From positions 1 to 64,000 of the forward strand of contig NZ_BAGB01000074.1 in NCBI RefSeq assembly GCF_000308615.1: a stretch of DNA of 64,000 nucleotides, in the 5' to 3' direction. Position numbers and translations under genes: made by a program. Position 1 is the stretch's first letter. Each line of letters starts with the position of its first letter. The notes under the pieces are model-generated. The model did not search any database. It was not told the origin of the DNA and was given only the letters and a program-made list of their open reading frames with translations. Source of the DNA: Nocardia jiangxiensis NBRC 101359 (GTDB taxonomy: Bacteria > Actinomycetota > Actinomycetes > Mycobacteriales > Mycobacteriaceae). Positions 50,173 to 57,808 of this stretch are shown piece by piece.

Positions 50173-52110
50173 CTACCTTCCGGGTACCGTCGCGAGCACG
50201 TGATAGTCCTCGATGCTGGACTTGCGGGCCCGGGTCCAGTACTCCACATTGCGGAACGGCGAGACGAACAGCAACCGGCCACGCGCGTTGCGGAAATACG
50301 TATTGGTGCCCGGGTGGGTCCACACCGTCAGCTCGCTGGTGCGGTCGACCAGGTCGCTGTATTCCTCGTAGACGTCCTTACGCACATCGATCGCCGCCGC
50401 GCCCGCGGCGAACATGCTCGCGAAAAGCCTTGCGATATAACCCATCTGCACCTCCATGAAATACATGAAGCTGCCACTGCCGGGAAACGAGTTGGGACCG
50501 CCGATGAGGAAGAGGTTCGGGAACCCGGGCACCGTCACGCCCAGATAAGCGCGGGCATCGTCGTCGTCCCATGCCTGGCGCAGCGTCACACCCCCGCGCC
50601 CGATCACATCCAGCGAGGACACGAACCGTGTCGCATCGAAACCCGTTGCCCAGACCAGGATATCGGCGTCGTACGCGGCACCGGAACATGTCACCACGCC
50701 AGTCTCGCCGACCGATTCGACAGCGTCGGTCACCAGCGTCACGTTGGGCCGGCGCAGCGCCCGATACCAGCCGTTGTCGAGCAGAATCCGTTTGCCGTAG
50801 GGCGGATAGGTGGGCAACGTTTTGTCGAACAGATCCGTGCGGTCGCCCAGTTCGTCCCGGATGTACTGGGTGAAGTATTCGCGGTGGCCGTCGTTGCGGG
50901 CATTCACCGCACGCTCCGGGTGCGGCCACTCGGGGTCCTTGCGCAACGAGTCCAGCACCTTGTCGCCGAACTGCCAGTAGAGCTTGAGCCAGTACCAGGT
51001 TCGGTAGATGGGGAACGTGCGCAGCAGATAACGGGAGCCCTCATCGATCGGCTGCTGGAACTTGTCGAACGGAGCGATCCACTGCGGTGTGCGCTGGAAA
51101 ATTGTCAGCTGGCCGACCTGGCCGGCGATGGCCGGCACGATCTGCATCGCACTGGCCCCGTTGCCGATCACCGCGACTCGCTTGCCGGCGATGTCCAGAT
51201 CGGCGGGCCAGTCGGAGGAGTGGAACGAGGGCCCGCGGAATCGATCCAGGCCGGACACCGCCGGCAGTTTCGGCCGATTGAGCATGCCCACCGCGCTGAC
51301 GATCGCGTTGAACGGCAGGACCTCGGTGGTTCCGTCCGCGGCGCGGAGGGTGACCCGCCAGCGCGCCTCGGCTTCGTCGTATTCGGCGCGGACCACCTCG
51401 GTCCCGAATCGGGCGTTCGGTCGCGCCCCGACCAGATCGAACGCCTTACCGAAATATTCCTCGAGCGAGGCGCGGAGTTCGAAGTGATGCCCCCAGTCGT
51501 GCGGCGCGAACGAGTAGGAATACAAATGGCTGGGTGTGTCGACGCCGGCACCGGGATAGCGGTTGTCCAGCCAGTTGCCTCCGGGCGAGTCGTGCTTGTC
51601 GACCATCAAATAGGGCACGCCCATCTCCTGAAAACGTTGCGCCGCAATGATTCCGGATACACCGCTGCCGATGACCAGCACTCGGAAGTCGCCGGGCACC
51701 CTCGCCTCGAGTCGGCTGTCCTCGCCCGCGGCGCCGACCCTGCGCCGGAACTCCTCGGCCAACATCACACCGTAGGAGTCGTCCACCGGCTCCCCGACGC
51801 AGACACCCAGCATTTCGGCGGTCTGCTCCGATGTCGGGACGTCGATGGCCGGCGGCCTTCCGTGCAACAGATGGTCGAACGCATCCACGGCAGCCTGCCT
51901 GATCTCGGCCTGGACGTCCTCCGGCAGCCCGCCGGTGTCGTGATCGCCCAACCCCTTGGTCCGGGTCGGCAGGTACGGCGCCGCCAGCCAGCGGCGATCT
52001 CCGGTCACCTGGTAGAGCACCATCAGTAATGTCGGAACATTCGCCGACTCGGTGATATGCGCTAGTTCACTTTTCCCGATATCAGTTGTCTCGGTATTCG
52101 TTGCGTCCAC
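50173..52110 (-). CDS. Baeyer-Villiger monooxygenase (HAPMO-like)
   Basis: 645 residues from GTG 52110. An N-terminal domain of about 120 residues precedes the FAD motif (VIGSGVSGIIAAQRFQEMGV), as in 4-hydroxyacetophenone monooxygenase. The BVMO fingerprint FRGPSFHSSDWP (FxGxxxHxxxWP) and the NADPH motif VIGNGASAMQIVPAIAG follow. It inserts oxygen beside a ketone to form an ester or lactone, using NADPH and O2. It leads the acyl-CoA dehydrogenase genes and follows the hydroxyacyl-CoA dehydrogenase by 71 bases, so lactone formation then CoA-based degradation is likely. Confidence 0.95.
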   Translation of the reverse strand: MDATNTETTDIGKSELAHITESANVPTLLMVLYQVTGDRRWLAAPYLPTRTKGLGDHDTGGLPEDVQAEIRQAAVDAFDHLLHGRPPAIDVPTSEQTAEMLGVCVGEPVDDSYGVMLAEEFRRRVGAAGEDSRLEARVPGDFRVLVIGSGVSGIIAAQRFQEMGVPYLMVDKHDSPGGNWLDNRYPGAGVDTPSHLYSYSFAPHDWGHHFELRASLEEYFGKAFDLVGARPNARFGTEVVRAEYDEAEARWRVTLRAADGTTEVLPFNAIVSAVGMLNRPKLPAVSGLDRFRGPSFHSSDWPADLDIAGKRVAVIGNGASAMQIVPAIAGQVGQLTIFQRTPQWIAPFDKFQQPIDEGSRYLLRTFPIYRTWYWLKLYWQFGDKVLDSLRKDPEWPHPERAVNARNDGHREYFTQYIRDELGDRTDLFDKTLPTYPPYGKRILLDNGWYRALRRPNVTLVTDAVESVGETGVVTCSGAAYDADILVWATGFDATRFVSSLDVIGRGGVTLRQAWDDDDARAYLGVTVPGFPNLFLIGGPNSFPGSGSFMYFMEVQMGYIARLFASMFAAGAAAIDVRKDVYEEYSDLVDRTSELTVWTHPGTNTYFRNARGRLLFVSPFRNVEYWTRARKSSIEDYHVLATVPGR

Positions 52111-52181
52111 TCGACTGACTCCGTAAATATAGTTCGATAACGTGGCTGAAAGAATCGGCCTCTACCGCGAGCTGGGCCGTA

Positions 52182-53087
52182 TCAACCGAGGGAATCCGCA
52201 CGGATGATCCGGCCGTCTTCGTCGTATCGATAGATCCCCCGCCCGGTTTTGCTGCCAAGCCGGCCGGCCGCGACCAGATTTCGCAGACCAACAGTCGGCC
52301 GGAACCGCTCGCCGAGCGTTTGTGCCATCGATTCGACCGCCAGCAGAAAGGTGTCGTGCCCGTTGCGGTCGCCCAGCTCCAACGGACCGATGGGGAAGTT
52401 CAGGCCCAGCCGCAGCGCGCGGTCGATATCCTCGGCGGTGCCGACGCCTTCCTCCAGCATGCGCAGGCACTCCAGCCGTACGATGGCCGCGATCCGCGAG
52501 GTCAGGAAGCCCGGGCTGTCCTTGCGGCAGATCACCGTCTCCTTGCCGAGGCTTTCGGCGAAGGCCGCGGCGGCGGTGACGGTCGCCGCACTGGTTTCCA
52601 GCCCGGCCACGATCTCCACCAGGCGCATCAGGACCGCGGGGTTGAAGAAGTGCACACCGACGACCCGGTCGACGGCGTCGGGCAGCGCGCTGGCTATCGC
52701 TGTCACGGACAGCTGCGAGGTGTTCGTGGCCAGCAGCGCATTCGGCGCAGCGACCGACGCGGCCTCGGCCAGGACCGCCTGCTTGACGGGCAGCCGCTCC
52801 ACGACGGCCTCGATCACCACATCGGCGTCCTTCGCGGCATCGCATACCGAGGTGTGCGGACGCAGCCGGCGAAGCGCACGCGCCCCAGCGTCCGCATCGA
52901 CCAAACCCTTGGCCGCCAACTTTTCAACGCTGTCGTAGATATGAGCGCGAGCGCGGGCGAGCTGATCGGCGTCGGCATCGGCCATCGCGACCTCGTAACC
53001 CGCGGTCGCCGCTAATTGCGCTATGCCAGAACCCATGATGCCCGCGCCGACGACGGCCACGCGCGCTGACTGATGTAGATGTGCCAC
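52182..53087 (-). CDS. 3-hydroxyacyl-CoA dehydrogenase (FadB2/PaaH-like)
   Basis: 301 residues. NAD motif VAVVGAGIMGSGIAQLAATA, DVVIEAVVERLPVKQAVLAE, TNTSQLSVT, GVHFFNPAVLMRLVEIVAG, and SPGFLTSRIAAIVRLECLRM. It oxidises 3-hydroxyacyl-CoA to 3-oxoacyl-CoA. GTG 53087 is preferred; GTG 53105 would be only four bases from the operator. Divergent from an enoyl-CoA hydratase across operator site 8. It probably heads the minus-strand operon with the BVMO. Confidence 0.93.
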   Translation of the reverse strand: MAHLHQSARVAVVGAGIMGSGIAQLAATAGYEVAMADADADQLARARAHIYDSVEKLAAKGLVDADAGARALRRLRPHTSVCDAAKDADVVIEAVVERLPVKQAVLAEAASVAAPNALLATNTSQLSVTAIASALPDAVDRVVGVHFFNPAVLMRLVEIVAGLETSAATVTAAAAFAESLGKETVICRKDSPGFLTSRIAAIVRLECLRMLEEGVGTAEDIDRALRLGLNFPIGPLELGDRNGHDTFLLAVESMAQTLGERFRPTVGLRNLVAAGRLGSKTGRGIYRYDEDGRIIRADSLG

Positions 53088-53108
53088 CCCAGCAGAGTAC
53101 CTCACAAT

Positions 53109-53124
53109 TCAACATCTGTGTTGA
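53109..53124. promoter_or_regulatory. operator site 8
   Basis: TCAACA-TCTG-TGTTGA. Plus strand TTGACA 53121-53126 and TAGCGT 53143-53148, spacing 16; the ATG at 53155 lies six bases after the -10 box, so the hydratase mRNA is probably leaderless. The minus-strand promoter is less clear. Confidence 0.85.
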
Positions 53125-53154
53125 CAAAAGTTTCGTGGCAGGTAGCGTCGGATC

Positions 53155-53949
53155 ATGGATTCGAATGAGTTGATCGTGAACAGCAGCGAGTCGGGCATCC
53201 TCCAGCTGATCCTCAATCGGCCGGCGCAACTCAACGCCTGGACCCCCGCACTGGAGGCGGCGTTCTTCGGCACACTCGACGCGGCGGCGGCCGACCCGGA
53301 TGTGCGGGTCGTGGTGGTCACCGGCGCCGGACGCGGATTCTGCGCCGGCGCCTCGTTCGACATGCTCGGCGAGGCGGCCCGGTCGAACGATCGCACGGGT
53401 CGCCGCGAACTCTGTGAACTGGCCGAATTCCCCAAGCCGGTCATCGCGGCGATCAACGGGCCCGCCGCCGGCCTCGGCTTCGTCCTCGCGCTGTGGTGCG
53501 ATATCCGCATCGCCGCCGCCGACGCCAAGCTCACCACGTCCTTCGCCCGGCTCGGCCTGGTGGCCGAGCACGGCGCCGCCTGGCTGCTCCCCCGCCTCGT
53601 GGGCCGCACGCACGCGACGGACCTGCTGTTGTCCGGGCGCACCCTCACCGGCACGCAGGCCGAATCCATCGGGCTGGTGAGTCGCACCGTGGAAGCCGGG
53701 CAAACGCTCAGTGCAGCAATGGATTACGCGCGCGAACTCATCCGGACCGGAGCCCCGAACAGCTGGGCGACGATCAAGCGGCAACTCGTCGACGCCGAAC
53801 AACTCTCCCTGCGCGAATCCTATACGCAAGCAACCGAACTCATGATTCCCGCGCTGGCGGCGGCCGACCATCGCGAGGGCGTCGCGGCCTGGCGCGACAA
53901 GCGGACACCGCGATTCGAGGCGTTTGCCACGCCATCACCGCGGCGGTAA
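53155..53949 (+). CDS. enoyl-CoA hydratase/isomerase
   Basis: 264 residues. Crotonase landmarks: LILNRPAQLNAWTPALEAAF, VVVVTGAGRGFCAGASFDML (oxyanion hole), KPVIAAINGPAAGLGFVLAL, and FARLGLVAEHGAAWLLPRLV with the catalytic Glu. It adds water to enoyl-CoA or acts as a ring hydrolase of the crotonase fold. Monocistronic under operator site 8. Confidence 0.94.
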   Translation: MDSNELIVNSSESGILQLILNRPAQLNAWTPALEAAFFGTLDAAAADPDVRVVVVTGAGRGFCAGASFDMLGEAARSNDRTGRRELCELAEFPKPVIAAINGPAAGLGFVLALWCDIRIAAADAKLTTSFARLGLVAEHGAAWLLPRLVGRTHATDLLLSGRTLTGTQAESIGLVSRTVEAGQTLSAAMDYARELIRTGAPNSWATIKRQLVDAEQLSLRESYTQATELMIPALAAADHREGVAAWRDKRTPRFEAFATPSPRR

Positions 53950-53998
53950 CACGGCCGACCGGCCACGGCCTGCGCCGTGGCCGGTCGGCAAGTGTGGC

Positions 53999-54730
53999 TT
54001 ACTTCTGCTTTCGCTCCAAGAACGCGGTCATGCGCTCGCACTTGTCCGTGCTGTCGAAAAGCAGTGCCTGCGCGGCGGTATCGAACTGCGTGGTGGCGGG
54101 GCGGTGGGCACGTAACGCCAGCTTGGTCAGCTCCAGCGCCCGCCACGATCGCCGCGCGACGGTGGCGGCCAGGGCGGCGCCGCGGGCGGCCAAGTCGTCG
54201 GCGATCTCGTCCACAAGCCCTGCGGCCAAAGCAGATTCGGCATCCAGGCGCATTCCGGCGTAGAGCATCCGCCGCGCGGCACTCAGGCCGAGCAGCTGCG
54301 CCAGCCGCCAGTTCCCGCCCGCACCGGCCAGGATGCCCAGCGACAGTTCCGGCTGGGCGAAAAGCGCTCGCGGGCTGGCGATCCGGAAGTCGCAGGCCAG
54401 CGCCATCTCGCAGCCGCCGCCGAACGCCGGCCCGTCGATGAGGGCGATGGTCGGCCAGCGATGTGCCTCGAGTCGTTCGAACAGCCCGGAGTTGATGGCC
54501 CGCAACGCATGCGCGGAATCGCGTTCGCGCATCTCGCGGATATCGGCGCCGGCGGCGAACATGCCCGGCGTCGTCGAGTGGATCAGCAGAACCGACGGCG
54601 TCCGGCGAGCCTCGGTGAGCACCGCATCCATCTCGGCGACCATCGCCTCGTCGTGTGCATTGCGCCGATCGGGACGGTTGAGCCCGATCCACCACAGGTC
54701 GCCCTCACGGCGGACAACGATGCTACTCAC
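53999..54730 (-). CDS. enoyl-CoA hydratase/isomerase
   Basis: 243 residues, GTG 54730. Crotonase landmarks: WWIGLNRPDRRNAHDEAMVA, STTPGMFAAGADIREM, PTIALIDGPAFGGGCEMALA and PELSLGILAGAGGNWRLAQL. The catalytic Glu position of classical hydratases is Gly or Ala here (LGILAGAGGN), so it may catalyse a different crotonase reaction such as isomerisation or retro-Claisen cleavage. Its start overlaps the thiolase stop (GTGA). Confidence 0.92.
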   Translation of the reverse strand: MSSIVVRREGDLWWIGLNRPDRRNAHDEAMVAEMDAVLTEARRTPSVLLIHSTTPGMFAAGADIREMRERDSAHALRAINSGLFERLEAHRWPTIALIDGPAFGGGCEMALACDFRIASPRALFAQPELSLGILAGAGGNWRLAQLLGLSAARRMLYAGMRLDAESALAAGLVDEIADDLAARGAALAATVARRSWRALELTKLALRAHRPATTQFDTAAQALLFDSTDKCERMTAFLERKQK

Positions 54731-55929
54731 GCCGCCTCCATCAGTACCGAAATGCCCTGACCTACACCGATGCACATCGTCACCAGCGCCCGCCGACCGT
54801 CGCGGCGGCGCAGTTCGCGGGCGGCGGTAAGCACCAGCCGCGCGCCGCTCATGCCCAGCGGATGCCCCAGTGCGATGGCTCCGCCGTGGGCATTGACATG
54901 GTCGGCGTCGTCGGCGATGCCGAGATCGCGCAGCACGGCGAGCGCCTGGGCGGCGAACGCCTCGTTCAGCTCGACCACGTCGATATCGCCGATCGCCAGA
55001 CCCGCCCGGCCGAGCAACTTGCGGGTGGCGGGAATCGGACCCAGGCCCATGACCCGCGGAGGGACGCCGACGGTCGCCGCACTGGTGACGACGGCCAGCG
55101 GCGTAAGCCCGAAGCGCCGTACCGCCTGCTCCGAGGCCAGCAGCAGTGCCGCGGCACCGTCGTTGACGCCGGATGAATTTCCCGCGGTGACGGTGCCACC
55201 GACGCGGAACGCCGCCGGCAGCGCGGCGAGTCGGTCCGGATCCGTGTCGCGGGGATGCTCGTCGCGCGTGACCGATACCGGTTCGCCCTTGCGCCGGGGC
55301 ACCGGAACGGGCGTGATCTCCTCGTCGAACCAGCCATCCGCAATGGACTTGGCCGTGCGTTGCTGCGAACGGAACGCGAAGGCATCCTGATCGGCGCGCG
55401 CGATGCCGCGTTCGGCCGCAACGACCTCGGCGGTCTCCCCCATCGTGTCCGTGCCGAATGCGTCGCGGAACGCGGGGTTGACGAACCGCCAGCCCATAGT
55501 GGAGTCGTAGATCTCGGCCGTTCGCGCGAACGGCGTTGCGGCCTTGGGGATTACGAACGGCGCGCGGCTCATGCTCTCGACGCCGCCGGCGACCACCAGA
55601 TCCGCCTCGCCTGCGCGAATCGCCCGTGCCGCAACCGCAACCGCGTCGGCGCCGGACCCACACAGTCTATTGATCGTTGTGCCGGAGACGGTTTCGGGTA
55701 AACCGGCCAGCAGCGACGCCATTCGGGCGACGTTGCGATTGTCCTCCCCGGCCTGGTTCACACAGCCGAGAACGACATCGTCCACGGCGGACCAGTCCAC
55801 CGACGGCTGTCGGCTCCGCAGGGCGCGCAGCACGTGCGCCGCGAGATCATCCGGACGTACTGCTGCCAGCGCCCCCGCGTAGCGGCCGATCGGCGTGCGC
55901 ACGCCGTCCACGAGGTATGCCACGGTCAC
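54727..55929 (-). CDS. acetyl-CoA acyltransferase (thiolase, PcaF/PaaJ-like)
   Basis: 400 residues, GTG 55929 after GAGG. Catalytic Cys in INRLCGSGADAVAVAARAIR, His in GHPLGMSGARLVL and the second Cys in TMCIGVGQG; GDNRNVARMAS-type loop present. It resembles 3-oxoadipyl-CoA thiolases. It cleaves 3-oxoacyl-CoA, releasing acetyl-CoA or succinyl-CoA. Leads a two-gene operon with the hydratase at 53999, under operator site 9. Confidence 0.95.
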   Translation of the reverse strand: MTVAYLVDGVRTPIGRYAGALAAVRPDDLAAHVLRALRSRQPSVDWSAVDDVVLGCVNQAGEDNRNVARMASLLAGLPETVSGTTINRLCGSGADAVAVAARAIRAGEADLVVAGGVESMSRAPFVIPKAATPFARTAEIYDSTMGWRFVNPAFRDAFGTDTMGETAEVVAAERGIARADQDAFAFRSQQRTAKSIADGWFDEEITPVPVPRRKGEPVSVTRDEHPRDTDPDRLAALPAAFRVGGTVTAGNSSGVNDGAAALLLASEQAVRRFGLTPLAVVTSAATVGVPPRVMGLGPIPATRKLLGRAGLAIGDIDVVELNEAFAAQALAVLRDLGIADDADHVNAHGGAIALGHPLGMSGARLVLTAARELRRRDGRRALVTMCIGVGQGISVLMEAA

Positions 55930-56082
55930 GACAGCACCTCGCCGGCGCTCGGCTCCGTCGTGCGCGAGGCGCACTGCGCGGCCCTCGCTTCAGCATGTCG
56001 GGCGGGCGCGCCCGTGCGGCCGGTGATCGGCAATGGGAAGTAAGAATGCACGAATCCACGGTATGACCGACCCCAACCTCTG

Positions 56083-56098
56083 TCAACGATCACGTTGA
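56083..56098. promoter_or_regulatory. operator site 9 (thiolase promoter)
   Basis: TCAACG-ATCA-CGTTGA, overlapping the 3' end of the next hydratase gene. Minus-strand TTGACA (56081-56086) and TACCGT (56058-56063), spacing 17. Confidence 0.85.
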
Positions 56099-56791
56099 CA
56101 ACTGCTCGATCAGCTGTCGCTTCGCGCGCCGGAGAAATGCCGCGTCGACCCCCGCGAGCGACTCCAGCACGGCCCAGGCATGCCCTTCGGCCTCGCCGGG
56201 CTCACATACGAACGCGCCCGTCCCGTGATCGAGGCGCAGGTCAGCGGCCGTGATCACCTCGCCGAGCAGGCACAGCCGGCGAATCCACGGCGCGGGGAGG
56301 AACCGCCGCAACGGAGCGACGTCGATGTCGATGCCCAGCCTCGCCTCCGGCATGCGCAGCCGGGCCGACCGTGATACGACGAGAATGTCCGCCGACATGG
56401 CGATGAGTAGGCCGATCCCGGCGGCGGCGCCCTCCACCGCGGCGACCACCGGCCCTGGATACTCGCGGATCACGGCAAGACACTCCATGGACGCCGCATA
56501 CGGTGCCGACCCGGCCGGATCCGGCTCGTTGATGTCGAAACCAGCAGAAAACCTGCCGTTGGCCCCGGTCAACAGCACCGGTCTCGGATCGGCGCACGAG
56601 CGCCGCACGGCAGCGGCCAGCTGACCGAACATCTCGACGGTGAAGGCGTTGACCGGCGGCCGGTCGAGGCAGATCCGCGTAACCCCGTCGAGCAGGTCCG
56701 ACCGGACTCCGGGCAAGGGCCGATTCACGTTCGCCGGGTTCCCGAGCCCGGTCACCGTGACCGACCGTACGTCGCCGGCATGCAGAACCAT
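56090..56791 (-). CDS. enoyl-CoA hydratase/isomerase family protein
   Basis: 233 residues from ATG 56791. Crotonase landmarks: VTRICLDRPPVNAFTVEMFG, LLTGANGRFSAGFDINEPDP, GPVVAAVEGAAAGIGLLIAM, and PEARLGIDIDVAPLRRFLP. The catalytic Glu after LGI is replaced by Asp. An in-frame GTG 56731 region could be the true start since site 10 lies just upstream. Likely an isomerase or hydrolase in the ring-fragment degradation. Confidence 0.88.
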   Translation of the reverse strand: MVLHAGDVRSVTVTGLGNPANVNRPLPGVRSDLLDGVTRICLDRPPVNAFTVEMFGQLAAAVRRSCADPRPVLLTGANGRFSAGFDINEPDPAGSAPYAASMECLAVIREYPGPVVAAVEGAAAGIGLLIAMSADILVVSRSARLRMPEARLGIDIDVAPLRRFLPAPWIRRLCLLGEVITAADLRLDHGTGAFVCEPGEAEGHAWAVLESLAGVDAAFLRRAKRQLIEQLST

Positions 56792-56808
56792 CGCATACCG
56801 ACACAATA

Positions 56809-56824
56809 TCAACACATCTGTTGA
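56809..56824. promoter_or_regulatory. operator site 10 (hydratase promoter)
   Basis: TCAACA-CATC-TGTTGA between the TetR stop and the hydratase. TTGATA on the minus strand could be the -35 box; no good -10 at standard spacing. Confidence 0.8.
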
Positions 56825-56839
56825 TATTGCACCCAAGTC

Positions 56840-57493
56840 CTACCGGGGCAACACACCGGACAGGACCATGTCCGCCATACCGTCGGCGACATCGTCGGCA
56901 GTGAGCATGCCGCCGGGGACGAACCAGTGCGAGGTCCAGTTGAGCATCCCGGTCACCGACTTCGCAAAAACCTTCGGCGGCAGGGACGTATTGAACACCC
57001 CCTCCGTGACGCCGTAGCGCACGACCCGCTCAACGAGGTCCTCGTAGCGCCGACCGGAGTCGATGAGCTCCTGATTGAGGTCATCGTCGATGACCGTCGC
57101 CGAATCGCCGCTCCTGAGGTAGATGTACAGCGCCGGGTAGTACCGTTCGAACGAGCGCATCACGGCACGTATCGAACTGCGCAGTCGCGCCTCGGGCTGT
57201 TCGTCGCTGCCTGCCACCTCCTCCAGGGACTTGACCATATCGGTGAGCCCGTCGTGAATCGCCGCGCGGAAGATGGCACCCTTGTCCGAGAAGTAGTAAT
57301 AGACGGTAGCTCTATCGAGACCGGCTTCCCGCGCGATGGCCTCGATCGTGGTGCCGGCGAACCCGTTCTTCTCCAGCACCAGCCCCGCCGCCTTGAGGAT
57401 CGCCTCACGCTTGGCCCCGTAGCGGGGACGCTTCCGCTTATTGGCGGCATCACGCTTCATCGCCAGTGTTGACTGTCGCTCCACGTCAGCCAT
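56840..57493 (-). CDS. TetR-family regulator, candidate repressor of the cluster
   Basis: 217 residues, ATG 57493 after GAGGGG. HTH: AILKAAGLVLEKNGFAGTTI, EAIAREAGLDRATVYYYFSD, KGAIFRAAIHDG. The ligand domain resembles KstR2/FadR-type acyl-CoA responsive regulators but has no signature beyond TetR_C. It lies between operator sites 10 and 11, the only regulator inside the catabolic cluster. It likely represses the genes carrying TCAACA-N4-TGTTGA and is released by a pathway intermediate, perhaps a CoA ester. Confidence 0.93.
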   Translation of the reverse strand: MADVERQSTLAMKRDAANKRKRPRYGAKREAILKAAGLVLEKNGFAGTTIEAIAREAGLDRATVYYYFSDKGAIFRAAIHDGLTDMVKSLEEVAGSDEQPEARLRSSIRAVMRSFERYYPALYIYLRSGDSATVIDDDLNQELIDSGRRYEDLVERVVRYGVTEGVFNTSLPPKVFAKSVTGMLNWTSHWFVPGGMLTADDVADGMADMVLSGVLPR

Positions 57494-57808
57494 CCGTCAT
57501 CCCCTCAGCAGTCGACCGCGCCGGTGCAGTCGCGTCCAATGCTCGCATTGCAGAAGAATACCCGAAGTCAGCAGCGCCACACTTGAACGAGACTCCCATC
57601 ACGCCCGTGCGGAGCCCACATGAAATCACGGCCCGGCCCACTGCCGGCAACCGGACTATGGCGCACCACACAGTCAACATGTATGTTGATTAAATTGGGA
57701 CCGCAGGCGGCACCGACACCTCCGATGCCCGCGGGGCCCGGTCCCCAGCGCTTTCCGGAGAGAAATTGTGGTTGTAGACGTAGTCGCTCGCCAGGCAGGG
57801 ATGGATTG
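57494..57808. promoter_or_regulatory. divergent promoter region tetR / ThDP enzyme
   Basis: 315 bases without a gene. Contains operator site 11 at 57674-57689. The mRNA leader of the ThDP gene would include AT-poor sequence with no clear ribosome site apart from CAGGCAGGG before 57809. Confidence 0.6.
57674..57689. promoter_or_regulatory. operator site 11
   Basis: TCAACA-TGTA-TGTTGA, the closest match to the consensus, 180 bases upstream of tetR and 120 bases upstream of the ThDP gene. It could control both and allow autoregulation. Confidence 0.85.

Noticed and set aside
49345..52029. 894-codon plus-strand frame over the BVMO and acyl-CoA dehydrogenase
   Set aside because: Antisense of two clear genes; no domain or start signal.
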